Assembly: GCA_030272585.1 (NCBI GenBank)
Contig: BSYQ01000010.1
Coordinates: 62,001-126,000 of the forward strand
From: Bryopsis sp. KO-2023
Lineage: Eukaryota; Chlorophyta; Ulvophyceae; Bryopsidales; Bryopsidaceae
Length of the DNA stretch: 64,000 nucleotides
Direction of reading: 5' to 3'
Part shown: one piece after another, positions 34,148-44,763 of the stretch
Layout: each line of letters opens with the position of its first letter
Position numbering within the stretch: the first letter of the stretch is position 1
The notes under the pieces: generated by a model
What the model was told of the DNA's origin: nothing
Database searches by the model: none
Seen by the model: the letters and a program-made list of their open reading frames with translations, nothing else
Program-made: the position numbers and the translations under genes

Positions 34148-35063
34148 CTTTTCCTCCTTGACGCCCCGGTGGAACTCCGAGCCCTAGTGAACAAAAGCAC
34201 GGATACTCAGAGTCCCAGAAGTCAACTATTCTCCACCACCCTCATCCAAGCGTCGCTGGATTCGTGGCTGGGGGGCCGTTTGGGGTTGGACGCTCGTCGA
34301 AGCGACTATTACTAATCGCGCCTCCACGTTTGCTATTACCAAATAACGAATGTTGAAACGCAGATTTGGCGTTTCTGGCTTTCCCCCGAAGAAAAACGAG
34401 ACCAGGCCAGTGAACATGCCTCCGCGCCGGCGCAACAAGCTGAAGCGCTTGTTTGAGCACCCGAACTCCTTTACGGCCCACCTTCTTCGAGAAACGCAAC
34501 AGGAGAACGCATTTCTAGGTACACCTTCTGCTGCGAAATGAATGCTTTTTTATTCTTGCTTGTCGTTAAGAGGAAGAGATTTCGATCAGGAGATGCTGCT
34601 TCGTTTACTTTTAGCTTTACTGATTGTGGCCTTGCGCCTGCGTCAACACAATTTCTGCTTGATGCCAACATATTTGCCTTGCGAAACCATTCTGGATGGA
34701 TTAAGTTCCTGCTTTGGTGACCTTTTCACTCTTGTTGAATAAAATAGATGACACCCTGCTTATATTTAAGAAAGAAAAACTCGACTACAAGGGAAATGCC
34801 TTCCGATTTTTGTTGAGAACTAGACAGAGTGTTTTACAATGCCACACATTTCCCCTCAAAGTCAGCCAATCATTTTTTTTCTCTATCTCAAGGAATGCTC
34901 CCTTCGATTTTGTTCAAGAGAGAGGCAAAAACGCAACCGATCAGTCCAAAATGGCTGAACCCATGATTATCAGTCTGCTGACCCACGGCCGGCCCACCCG
35001 ACCCCTCATTGAATTCCCCCCACCGAGCATTAAATTCCAGAACGCCTCTGTCACAGGGTAAAC
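34148..35063. other. Divergent promoter region between translocator and UBZ4/SAM gene
   Basis: About 0.9 kb lies between divergently transcribed genes. A frame at 34417-34520 (MPPRRRNKLKRLFEHPNSF...) ends at a possible donor, and 34952-35060 (MAEPMIISLLTHGRPTR...) precedes a GTAAAC. Either could be a 5' exon or an upstream ORF of the next gene, but phase does not join them cleanly to 35064. Confidence 0.4.
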
Positions 35064-38000
35064 ATGGATTCCCTTCCGAACGAGGGGCCAGCGAATGCCA
35101 GTTTCTCGGAATGCAAAAGCGAAAGCGAAAGCGAAAGCGAGGGCTCTGGAATGATTCTGTCTCAGTGGCATGCACACTTTGATTGCGAAGGAGACGATCC
35201 GGATTTTTTGAAAAGCTCAGAGGAGGCAATGGATGGTTTGGCAAAGGAAGAGGCGGAGTTTAGTCACCCTCGAGGGAATCTGGCTGCTTCCAGCTGTTTG
35301 GAAGAATTTGCAGGGGAGGGTTTCTCTCTGGATTTTGAGTGTGAGGATGTAAAAGCCTTGGGAAAAGGTAGAGGGGAAATCCTCGATAGCGATGTAGGAT
35401 TGAAATCTACCTCACTCCATGCACCCCCAGATTTCACACCATTGGCTGCAAGAAAAGTACCCAACTGCCGCTCTGAGGCTGTGGAATCAATGGAGCCGGC
35501 CCCTCCTTTGAAAAACTCACACAAGGCGGTCGAAGAGAGGAAAGATGTGGGAATTTCTTGCAGCAATAGGTCAAATACTGGTCCGGTCATTTCGGAGAAG
35601 GGGAAGGAAAATGTTTCGCAAGCTGTGGATTCATGTGTGTTTTGTGGGCTGGATTTGAGTGGGATGTTGCTGGAGGAGAAAACGCAGCATGTAAATAGAT
35701 GCTGTGATGGTGCGGAGGGGCTATTCGAGGGAAAACTCCATGGGGGAGATGTCATGGCAGCCAAGGTTTCAGTGGAAGCTTTTCTGAGGGTAGGTTGTTT
35801 TCATTTCTTTCCAGGGAAAACGCTGAGGGCAGTTTGTCCAATCATGCATACTGTCTAATTCAGGAGAATCAGACTCAGGCCATATATATATATATGACAC
35901 ATTCAAGACGACTGCAAGATTTTTTGTTTTTTTTTTGGTTGAGAAGCCAGTAGGGAGAAAACAATCGAAAATTTCTTTCTGTATCATTCTTGCTTATCCA
36001 GGAATTGAAGCTGGAAAAATACTTGGATGTTTTCATAGCCTGTCGTTTTGACATCGATTCTCTACTGGAAGTGACGGATGCAAAATTATTACAAATGGGA
36101 CTCCCCCTGGGTACGTCTTTTTTTGCCCCGATTTTTTTTTTTTTTTTTTTACTTTAGTGCAACGACAATATTTTTTGCCTCTGTCTCTCTTTCATATCAA
36201 TCTGGATATTTGTTTGTACGTTTTTTTGCCGAAGAGAAATATTTTATTTTTCGGTGTTTGGTTCTGGTTACCTTTTTCCCAACTAGTCTGCCCTTGATAG
36301 GCTCTCCCTTAAAAAAAAAATGAACAAATCACAGGAAAATCTCCAGAAATACCCCCCCCCCCTGTTTTTGTTTCAACTCCCTCTCATTGCTTTTCCCATT
36401 TTTGAATCTTTGCATTTGTTTTTAGGATCGTTTTCTTTTTTGTGAACTGTTTCGTTGGAAGTAAAGAGCCCTTGGACCGTTCGTGAACACTTATAATTTT
36501 GTGTAATGTTTTTCTTTCATAGGTCCAAGAAAGAAAGTCTTAATAGGAGCAGCTGTTTTGAAAAGCAGCGGCATTAGGTCACACAAAGACACTTTGTCGA
36601 CAAGAAAAAGGAAGGAACAGTCCAGGATGTGAGTAGGTCATTTGAACGCAAAATCGATTATGATTGTAATAAAAAAATGGACAATATTATTGTTTTTGCC
36701 TGTATTGAGCACTGTTCTTTTTTTGTAGAATGAGGGCGAATTATTTTTTTAATCAATCAATTCTATTGTTCATAGATATTTCCAAGTCAAAAACAAATTT
36801 ATCGAACATTTTATGTAGATATCATTTCTTATGGTGTTTTCTTTAATTCCTCTTTTTTCGCTTTTTTTTTTGTTGGGATAATCTAATAAAAAAGAAAATC
36901 TGAAGAAAATGCTCTGGTGGTTTTATTCAAACTGCAATGATTCCACGCTCTTAATGGAGATTGCAGTTCTGTGTTTCTTTTTCTTGCGCAATATGGGTTC
37001 ATTTTCATTTTTTTTTTCTTTCCTTTTTTTCTCAGATCAGGGTAACGCTTTTCTAAAATAGGGCAAACTGCAACTATTTAGAAAATGAAGGGAGATATCC
37101 ATATATTAGTGGAAATTCAATTTTAACGCACACACCTCATATACTAAAAAGGGGAAAAATTACGAGAAATGCTGTAGAAACAATCAAGAGGCCAACAAAG
37201 TGATCATGAATCTAGCTAGCAAGCAAACTTTTGTCAAAATTTTCGGGCAACTTTTTGAAATATTCTTGTTTCCATTCAGAAATGATTCGAATATCAGAAA
37301 GAGATTTCGGAGGTTCAAGGCAGCCCCCGAGAATCAAAACGGTGAGAAAAAAATTGTCGAAAGTTTTCGGTTGGGGTGAATTACTCATCCTTTTTCCCGA
37401 CAACTTATAGGGAAGAGTCCGCTGTTGTTTTTTATCCCCTCTTTTCCGTGATGCTGGAGGGAAAATAAAAAAGAACAAAAAGTTGCTGGACTCCCTCCAA
37501 GCAGAAAAACTTGTTTTTGTTTTCCTCGCATTATTTGCTGTGCAAGGAAAAAGCCACAATAACCAAATCAGAATTAATGGAATTGAACCAAACAAAGAAA
37601 ATCCCGTGACTATTTCCAACGAAAATAGAAATTGTGATCTTTCAGAAATTATTAAGAATTTTAATTATCGATTATTTTCTTTATACATATTATTTTCTTT
37701 GATTTCTTTATTTTTGATCAAAAATTCGTTTCCATGTAGATATTGGAATCAGCCAACAGCGTGGGGATGCTCTTCAAGTGTTGATGAAAAATGCCAAAGA
37801 AGGGATTCCAGCAACTCCAACACCAATCAATTTCAGGGAAATGGAATTGAGGGCTGTCGGTGGGCTGTATGAAATTATGGAAATTGAAAGTGCTTTGCAA
37901 ACTGGTAGGAAACAAAGAAAAGAAAAGAAAAAAACACCTGTCTTTCATCATGCAAAATATTCTGTGAGGCGAAAATGCTACCCAGGAATCACTGCAAGAG

Positions 38001-38648
38001 CGTGGAGACATTTGGCAAGAAAAGTCCCTCATTTCTGTTTTTTTTCAAGGGTGATTCTACTTTTTTTAGTGTTTTTTTTTTTCATTTTATCTTTCGTTCT
38101 GTTGGGTTTTCCAAGTATGTGTATATGTACATCGATCAGGCGTACAGTAAGCAATCTTTTCCATTGAAAACTTCAAACACTGGTCAACCCCATCCAAAAC
38201 AGAGAAATGAGTCTTTCCATCATTTCTATTTCCAGGAGCATCCGTGCAGAGGTTCGTCGACATGTGGGGGGCAGAGCAGCCGTCTCCAACAAACCGCCCA
38301 GCTCCTTTGTTTCAATTACATTATTCCGAATCGCCCATATCTTGCCCACTCAGAGAGCCGCTCACCTCCACAAAACAACAGCTACGCGCACCAGAGAACA
38401 AAGGGCAGCCTGAAAAACCCACCTCTGCAAATCTACCCCCACTGAATGGCGAGAAAAAGGGTGATCAGGGAGGATTGACATCGGGGAAAAAAGGGAGAGA
38501 GTCTTTGGGGGTTAAGCTTGTGAAGCTGAAGGCATTAAGGGAGGAACTCAGGCTGCTGGAGCAATCAGTGTGTTCGATAAAAGCCAGCATTCGCTGTGTG
38601 GAGGAGGAAATCGAGGAAGAAAAATCCATGGAGGGATACCCAAGATAG
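35064..38648 (+). CDS. UBZ4 zinc finger plus SAM domain protein (SNM1/SLX4-like), 6 exons, 526 aa
   Basis: Probable nuclear DNA-repair factor. Exons: 35064-35789, 36002-36110, 36523-36628, 37280-37341, 37740-37904, 38236-38648; all phases agree through to TAG. The N-terminus is acidic with a GAAAGC-repeat-encoded SESESESE. A Rad18-type UBZ4 finger (CVFCGLDLSGMLLEEKTQHV, then NRCC) should bind ubiquitin. A SAM domain follows (LEKYLDVFIACRFDIDSLLE ... MGLPLGPRKKVL), then a basic stretch, a DALQVLMKNAKE segment and a C-terminal coiled coil (LKALREELRLLEQSVCSIKA). UBZ4 plus SAM recalls plant SNM1/DCLRE1A-like cross-link repair nucleases and animal SLX4, but no metallo-beta-lactamase or other nuclease domain follows. 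Start: ATG with A at -3 and G at +4; an upstream exon is possible. Confidence 0.75.
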
Positions 38649-39623
38649 AATCCAGGGGGGGTGCAGGGGACAAGGGAAGAGGTTGGAGGAAATGAACACA
38701 GTAAAATTTTAGTGTTTTGCAAGTGGTGTTCGGATTGTCGAGGCAAAAACAGTTTTCCAGAGTTTGTCGATAAGCAGGCTATGCATCCATTGTTCATTCT
38801 CAGTATCTCCGACTCGCACACTCCAGCACAACACGCAACCTTCAACAGTGAGCCATCCTTTTTTTTTCGCTCTGCTCTTCAACGACTACTACCAAATACG
38901 CATGATCCGTTTGAAAAAGATTAAAGAGTAGGCCAATTTCACGACCATCAGCGGATGTTTAGAATCTGAAATGGTTCTGGATTGGAAGAACCAATTCTTT
39001 TTCTCTGTCTCACACACCAAATGCACCCTGTCTGACTCACAGAACAGCCTATACTGTTGGAAAAGACTCTCTGGATGCTGATTCCTTCGCGGTTGCAACC
39101 TGGAAATTGATGTTTGTTTGTTTGCAACCTGGACCATTTGAACGTTTATGTGTCAGTGATCACGTGATTCTGGACGACAACTCTCTTTGGGGGTGCATGC
39201 GGTCTTCACTGATGTTGAACTGCGTACTACCTCGGATCTAAAACACCCACTAAGCCCGATTTGACCTTCACTGAATCTCAAACTCCAACACAACAGACAA
39301 GTCATATGTGTAAAAAGAGTAACAAGCTCTCCCAGAGACGGGCTGGGGCCCAAAGTTCCGCAAAGGCGGTAAACACAAAAGTGCTGGAATAACAGGAGGT
39401 TTTGCAAGATTCCATAGAATGTCCTTCCACTCACCAACAAATTCGTCCAGCTTCTGGCACTTGTTAGGGGCTAGACAGTTGTATGCATCTGGGATTTATA
39501 TTTGTGAATAAAAACGGACATGTGTAATCATCTTCTGGCACATTAACCACATCTACCAAAAATGAAACCCCGTTTCCCTTCCAAACAAACATCGACTACA
39601 TTGTGTAGGAGAGAATTCCCTTC
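38649..39623. other. Intergenic flank of the LTR element
   Basis: 3' region of the UBZ4/SAM gene. No coding sequence is recognised. The last four bases (39620-39623, CTTC) are the left target duplication of the retroelement. Confidence 0.5.
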
Positions 39624-39881
39624 TGTTCCACACAGACTGATTACAGTCTGACTAATCGGAATAGATTGTTGTGAGGAAGTTAGACGATCGAGAGGAGGGA
39701 AGAGTTAGATCGATGTGAGGAAGTTAAGTTACTGGAATGGATGTGAAACGACGCTTGACAGAAACTGGGGAAGGTATTTATCGGGAAGGAAACCCGGAAC
39801 AATCTAACAGTGTAAGAAAGACTCAAACGATCCACAGCTCGTTTCACGCAAGGATTGGGAAAACATGGGTTTCACTGTACA
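39624..39881 (+). repeat. Left LTR of element A (258 bp)
   Basis: It begins TGTTCCACACAG and ends CACTGTACA, and is identical on reading to 44138-44395. It contains the sole ATG start of the leader frame near its end. Confidence 0.95.
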
Positions 39882-40235
39882 TGGTTTCGGAGCCGAAGAC
39901 GTTTCTGGACGCTACGCTACCAGAACGAACAAAAGAGTAATTTTCTCACCTCTCTCGCTCGCTTGGCTCATCATTTTCTTTTCGACCACCTGCATACACA
40001 CAGTGGACGGAGGTCTCTTCGCGACAGCTCAAGACAAGGCGTTGGCAGCGTTGGAAAAAGAAAAAATGAAGCTCAGAGCAAAAGTAATGTCACTCTCGGA
40101 GCAGCTCAGAGATGAGCGACGACTACGAGAACACCCTTACCATTGGTATATCCGCAAACGCGGTGATCAACCACCCCCTGTCTCACTCTTTTCACCAGCG
40201 CTTTCTTCCAGGCCATCACCTCCCTGTCTACCGCC

Positions 40236-43200
40236 GTGAAGACCTTTTTCCACGACCCCTTTGACGTTTTTGGCGCCATGCCCCACCGAACCCGCCAATG
40301 GTTCTCGTCACGCCTGGATACGATGTCGCAACTCTTTGGAGCATTCCTGGCGTTCCTCCTGGTAAACGTCCTGGCTTTCGTTTACCTCAAGCTCTCCAGT
40401 GTGATCAAAACAATCAAAGGGACTCTACTTACGATGGGGAAGCTGCCGGTCGTCACGCTCGCGACGACTACTGGCACATGGCTCCTGCGCACGACGTGGA
40501 AAAGTGTCGCTTCAACGACCCACACGATCGAACTGCAGGCGCAACTCAAAGGACTTCAGGAGACGGTGGCTGAGCTCAAGGCGGACAAGGAACAACAATG
40601 TGGCTACTGTGGGTGGAGGGGACACACGGAAAAAAACTGTAGGAAAAAGAAGCAGACGACAAAGATTACTAACAATGTAACCAGCCATTCGAAGTGCGCA
40701 GCAGTTTCGACATCCCCATCCCTTCTACACACCTCCATCACCATTCAAAATTGTCACCTAAAATCCTGCCTGATAGATACCGGATCTCAGGCGTGCCTCC
40801 TTCCCCTCTCCATCGCCAAACGGTACGGGATTCCGTATAGTACCACACTCGACACTCCCAAGCAACTGGAAGGTTTTAACGGTTCTTCGAGCCTCGTCAA
40901 TGGGGAAGCCCTTTTACCTACAGCAGTCGGAGTTTCGGATGACACCAACCTCGTCACCTGGCTTGTCACCAATGCAACAACCACACCAATACTTGGTATT
41001 GATGGGATTAAGGCACTAAACATTTCAGTCAATGCCAACCGTGGGGAAATCTGCCAAACCACTTCAGGAGCTACCATCAAATGTCATGTGGTGACTGCTA
41101 AACACCCCACACTTGCACCTGAACAAGGCACTGTCACTCTTACTCAACTGTGGCCTTTACATCAAGGGACAGGCTTTTCCAGTAAAAAAACTTGCATTCA
41201 GCTCCAAGCAGGCAAGCCCCATATCCTGGAGCCCAAACAATGGACTCGTCTCTACTTACCATATCGAATGGACGTCGCCGGCCAGGCCACCATCACGCCA
41301 GCGTTACACCGCCCAGGACTCGTCACAGGTGCATTGACGACTAAGGCCGGCCACTTTCGCGTCGACGTCTGGAACTCGACGGACCGCGTCCACCAGCTCA
41401 CAGCCACCACCCCACTCATCAACATCCATGGCGTCAAACACCACGTCGTCAACCGCCTCGACCGCCCAAAGGTCCACGCGGTCACACTTCCAGACAACCA
41501 ACCCCTCACCGCCGACTCCATCGCAGCCGACATCATGGGCCGTTTTCCTGCCGTCGGCGACCTAAGCACACACCCTATCAACGACAAGATGAGAACGCTT
41601 CAAATACGACCCGACGAAATGGAATGGACAAAACCAGGAGATGCGGGACTACGAACGGAATACTCTGTCGACAAAGTCGTCGACAGAAACGCCGTCACTA
41701 AACAATTGGAGCTCTATGTCGAGCGTGGGTACCTTGCACATTCACCTTCGTCCGAGTCTGCTTTTTTCAACCCATTACTTCCCATCGCCAAGGACGACGG
41801 CACGTACCGTTTCACTAACGACTTTCGACGTCTCAATGGCTATTTCAAAAAACTGGGCATGGTGTTCTCGGATCCCTGGCGCACCATCTGGAAAGTAAAG
41901 GCGGACTGGCGTGTTTATGCAAAGATAGACCTCAAAGACGCTTTTTTTGGACTAGCGGTGTCCCCTGAGCTATCACCCCTGTTCTCTTTTACCTGGCAAG
42001 GGCGACGATACAAATGGAATCGCCTCCCCCAAGGATGGTGCTGGAGCCCAACTCTATTCTCGGACAGGATCACAAGCATACTCGGGCACTTGGACTGCGT
42101 GATATACGCCGACGACATTTTGCTCGGCGCCCCGAATGCGGCGGAACTCCACAAAAAGCTCCACGACGTGTTTTCGGTCCTCCAAGAATACGGCCTAAAA
42201 GTCAACTACCAAAAAGTGACCTGGCTCGCACAGGAAGTCGAGTTCCTCGGTTACCACCTCCACGACGGCCAGTGGTCCCACAAACCCTTCCTCAAGGAAA
42301 AACTGGCAGAACTCGGCCCTATCAATGACACCACTGACCTCGCCAGGATCATTGGTATTTTCTCTTACTGCAGGAAAACCATACCCAAGCTGGAACATCA
42401 CCTCAACACCCTCAGACAGCTCCTGGCCGCATACACAGATGCCCCCGATATTGCACAATGGAAAACCGACGTCCAGAAGGAACTCCAAACCCTGATCGCC
42501 TACGCAGTCGACCACCAAACAGACCTCGCCCTCCCAGGACTCACCGCTCGTCACTTCACACTCGAAACCGACTGGTCTGGAAACCACGTAGGGTACATCC
42601 TGTTCGCGACCGACTCCCAAGACCAGCGCCACCTCATCGACTACGGCAGCACTCGGCTACTGGAACCCACGTCGTCTTTTCTCGGCGAGCTCAAAGCCGT
42701 CAAATGGGCCCTCCAAAAAACAGCTGCCTATCGAGGACACACACCCACAACACTCAAGACGGATAACCAAGCCCTTGCTGAACAAATGCAGAAAGGCGGC
42801 CTTGGAAAAAATGACAAACGGGTGGGCCGACTGTGGGCCTGGATCCTCGGTAACGAAACCCACACAACCTTTGAATTTTTACCTGGGTCCACTAACGTCG
42901 CTGCTGATCTTCTTAGTCGGCCCACAGCCAAACACACCACCACCGTCAACACAACCACCACCCCTGCCACACCCCACCAACAAGCCTGGCATATCCATCG
43001 CAAGGAGCACTGGGGAGTTCACAACACACACCTCCAAGCCCGCCAGGCCGGGCACAATATTCCCAAAAAAATCATTACCGAAGTCGTCGACACCTGTCCC
43101 ACCTGCGCCATTTTTCGTCCCCTGACCCAACGCCGTCCATGGGGAAAACTGCCCTACGGTGATTCGCCTGGCACTGTCCTTCATTTGGATGTTATAGGCC

Positions 43201-43973
43201 CCCTCACGCCGGCCCCCACTGGAGAAAAATTCATCACCTGCGTCGTCGACAGTTGCACTCGGCGCAGCCAAGCTACGGCCTCCTCCACAGTGACGTCGGA
43301 CACTATCGTGACAGCTTTGGATCTCTGGGGAAGCACACACGGCTACCCTGTGCTCCTCATCCTTGATGGGGCCGGCTACAACAGCTCTCACACCCTACGC
43401 ACCTGGAGCACGCACCAAGGTGTCGAACTGATCTATACACCACCCCACAAACACAATTCAAATGGTTTGGTTGAGCGTTTTCATCGCACCCTCGAAGACA
43501 GGGTCAGAAAATCCATGCACAACAGCCCTAAACTCTGGCCACAGCACCTCGAAGCCGCCGTGCACGCCATTAATACAACGCCGAACACCACCACCGGCGT
43601 CTCCCCCCTACAGCTTTGGACCAGCTCGGCGGCCACCCAATGGACCGCAAGAGAGAAAGCGGACAAACAGCGGGCCTATCGCAACAGTTTGCGAAAAACA
43701 GTCCCCCAAGAACTTCACCCAGGCGACCTGGTCTGGCATTATGACGCCGTCCAAGCAGCAAAGAGAGAAGACAAGCTTCAGCCCCACTGGCGGGGCCCCC
43801 TCCGATTGGTCACACAACTCACGGGCTCCCTGTGGAGCACCGCCGAACTCACGCCACGAACGGGCCCAGGCCGCCGCCCTCGCGGCATCTACCACCAGGA
43901 TCATCTGCAACGATGTCATGGACGTCAACCTTGGCATGCGGCTGACGATTTCGACTGGCCCCCCAACACGTAG
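40236..43973 (+). CDS. Element A polyprotein: zinc knuckle, protease, RT, RNase H, integrase
   Basis: One uninterrupted frame of about 1,245 codons; the first in-frame ATG is slightly inside. Order: hydrophobic segment (LFGAFLAFLLVNVLAFVYL), coiled coil, CCHC knuckle (CGYCGWRGHTEKNC), aspartic protease (LIDTGSQACLLP), reverse transcriptase with FTNDFRRLNGYF, KIDLKDAFFGLAV, LPQGWCWSPTLF and YADDILLGA, RNase H (LETDWSGNHVGYILF ... LKTDNQALAEQM), integrase (HLDVIGPLTPAP ... LILDGAGYNSS ... NSNGLVERFHRTLEDRV). The YADD box, instead of the FLDD usual in Ty3/gypsy chromoviruses, marks a separate lineage. Treated as part of a mobile element, not a host gene. Confidence 0.9.
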   Translation: MKTFFHDPFDVFGAMPHRTRQWFSSRLDTMSQLFGAFLAFLLVNVLAFVYLKLSSVIKTIKGTLLTMGKLPVVTLATTTGTWLLRTTWKSVASTTHTIELQAQLKGLQETVAELKADKEQQCGYCGWRGHTEKNCRKKKQTTKITNNVTSHSKCAAVSTSPSLLHTSITIQNCHLKSCLIDTGSQACLLPLSIAKRYGIPYSTTLDTPKQLEGFNGSSSLVNGEALLPTAVGVSDDTNLVTWLVTNATTTPILGIDGIKALNISVNANRGEICQTTSGATIKCHVVTAKHPTLAPEQGTVTLTQLWPLHQGTGFSSKKTCIQLQAGKPHILEPKQWTRLYLPYRMDVAGQATITPALHRPGLVTGALTTKAGHFRVDVWNSTDRVHQLTATTPLINIHGVKHHVVNRLDRPKVHAVTLPDNQPLTADSIAADIMGRFPAVGDLSTHPINDKMRTLQIRPDEMEWTKPGDAGLRTEYSVDKVVDRNAVTKQLELYVERGYLAHSPSSESAFFNPLLPIAKDDGTYRFTNDFRRLNGYFKKLGMVFSDPWRTIWKVKADWRVYAKIDLKDAFFGLAVSPELSPLFSFTWQGRRYKWNRLPQGWCWSPTLFSDRITSILGHLDCVIYADDILLGAPNAAELHKKLHDVFSVLQEYGLKVNYQKVTWLAQEVEFLGYHLHDGQWSHKPFLKEKLAELGPINDTTDLARIIGIFSYCRKTIPKLEHHLNTLRQLLAAYTDAPDIAQWKTDVQKELQTLIAYAVDHQTDLALPGLTARHFTLETDWSGNHVGYILFATDSQDQRHLIDYGSTRLLEPTSSFLGELKAVKWALQKTAAYRGHTPTTLKTDNQALAEQMQKGGLGKNDKRVGRLWAWILGNETHTTFEFLPGSTNVAADLLSRPTAKHTTTVNTTTTPATPHQQAWHIHRKEHWGVHNTHLQARQAGHNIPKKIITEVVDTCPTCAIFRPLTQRRPWGKLPYGDSPGTVLHLDVIGPLTPAPTGEKFITCVVDSCTRRSQATASSTVTSDTIVTALDLWGSTHGYPVLLILDGAGYNSSHTLRTWSTHQGVELIYTPPHKHNSNGLVERFHRTLEDRVRKSMHNSPKLWPQHLEAAVHAINTTPNTTTGVSPLQLWTSSAATQWTAREKADKQRAYRNSLRKTVPQELHPGDLVWHYDAVQAAKREDKLQPHWRGPLRLVTQLTGSLWSTAELTPRTGPGRRPRGIYHQDHLQRCHGRQPWHAADDFDWPPNT

Positions 43974-44137
43974 GCCTACTATCTCATTTTTTTCTTTTTT
44001 CGGGTTCTCAGACAGTCCCCTCCAAGGGTTGCACGCAACCAGATTTTCTACAGCCTTTTCTTTTTTTAGTGATGACTCGTCATCCCTGTTTTTCTTTCGG
44101 AGTCTCTCACAGTGGAAATCAGGCGAGGTTGGGCCCA

Positions 44138-44395
44138 TGTTCCACACAGACTGATTACAGTCTGACTAATCGGAATAGATTGTTGTGAGGAAGTTAGACG
44201 ATCGAGAGGAGGGAAGAGTTAGATCGATGTGAGGAAGTTAAGTTACTGGAATGGATGTGAAACGACGCTTGACAGAAACTGGGGAAGGTATTTATCGGGA
44301 AGGAAACCCGGAACAATCTAACAGTGTAAGAAAGACTCAAACGATCCACAGCTCGTTTCACGCAAGGATTGGGAAAACATGGGTTTCACTGTACA
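44138..44395 (+). repeat. Right LTR of element A (258 bp)
   Basis: Same sequence as the left LTR. It is followed directly by CTTC, the second copy of the target duplication, and then by the sequence leading to the cyclodipeptide synthase gene. Confidence 0.95.
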
Positions 44396-44763
44396 CTTCC
44401 ACAATCAACGTTGCATCTGACTCACTGTCACCTCATCATACCTCGTATTAAATCTGCTGATCTATCATGCGGACTGACGAGATGGGGGGATGATAATATC
44501 TCACTTGTGTTAATATAATTGATGTTTGTTTGTGTGTTAATGTGCATTTGGGTTTTTGGTCTGATTATGAATTAATGATGGATTGATTAGTGTTCTGAAT
44601 TGTTGGCGCGAATCTTCGGCCCAACATGAATGAATGACAATGAATGCAGCAAGCGATTATTAAGTGCCAGAGTGTCAGGTGATTGTGGAAGGTCAGAGCG
44701 GAGAAAGGGATTGTTTTATGCGACCACCCTCTTTCTATCACACACATCGTGACACCTTTGAAA
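44396..44763. promoter_or_regulatory. 5' flank of the cyclodipeptide synthase gene
   Basis: About 370 bp separate the right LTR from the start codon, so the retroelement lies in or next to this gene's promoter. No TATA box or other defined site can be named with confidence. Confidence 0.35.

Larger units (their letters stand above)
39624..44395 (+). mobile_element. LTR retroelement A, 4.8 kb, looks whole, very young
   Basis: Two 258-bp LTRs (39624-39881 and 44138-44395), both TGTTCC...TGTACA, appear identical base for base. They are flanked by the 4-bp duplication CTTC (39620-39623, 44396-44399). A primer-binding-site-like TGGTTTCGGAGC starts directly after the left LTR at 39882. A short leader frame with a hydrophobic stretch and a coiled coil precedes one long frame encoding zinc knuckle, protease, reverse transcriptase, RNase H and integrase. 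Domain order is that of Ty3/gypsy or retrovirus-like elements, but the reverse transcriptase is divergent. Identical LTRs imply insertion in the very recent past. Confidence 0.92.

Noticed and set aside
42195-43391. Minus-strand ORFs opposite the element A polyprotein
   Set aside because: They are shadows of the coding strand with no conserved domain.
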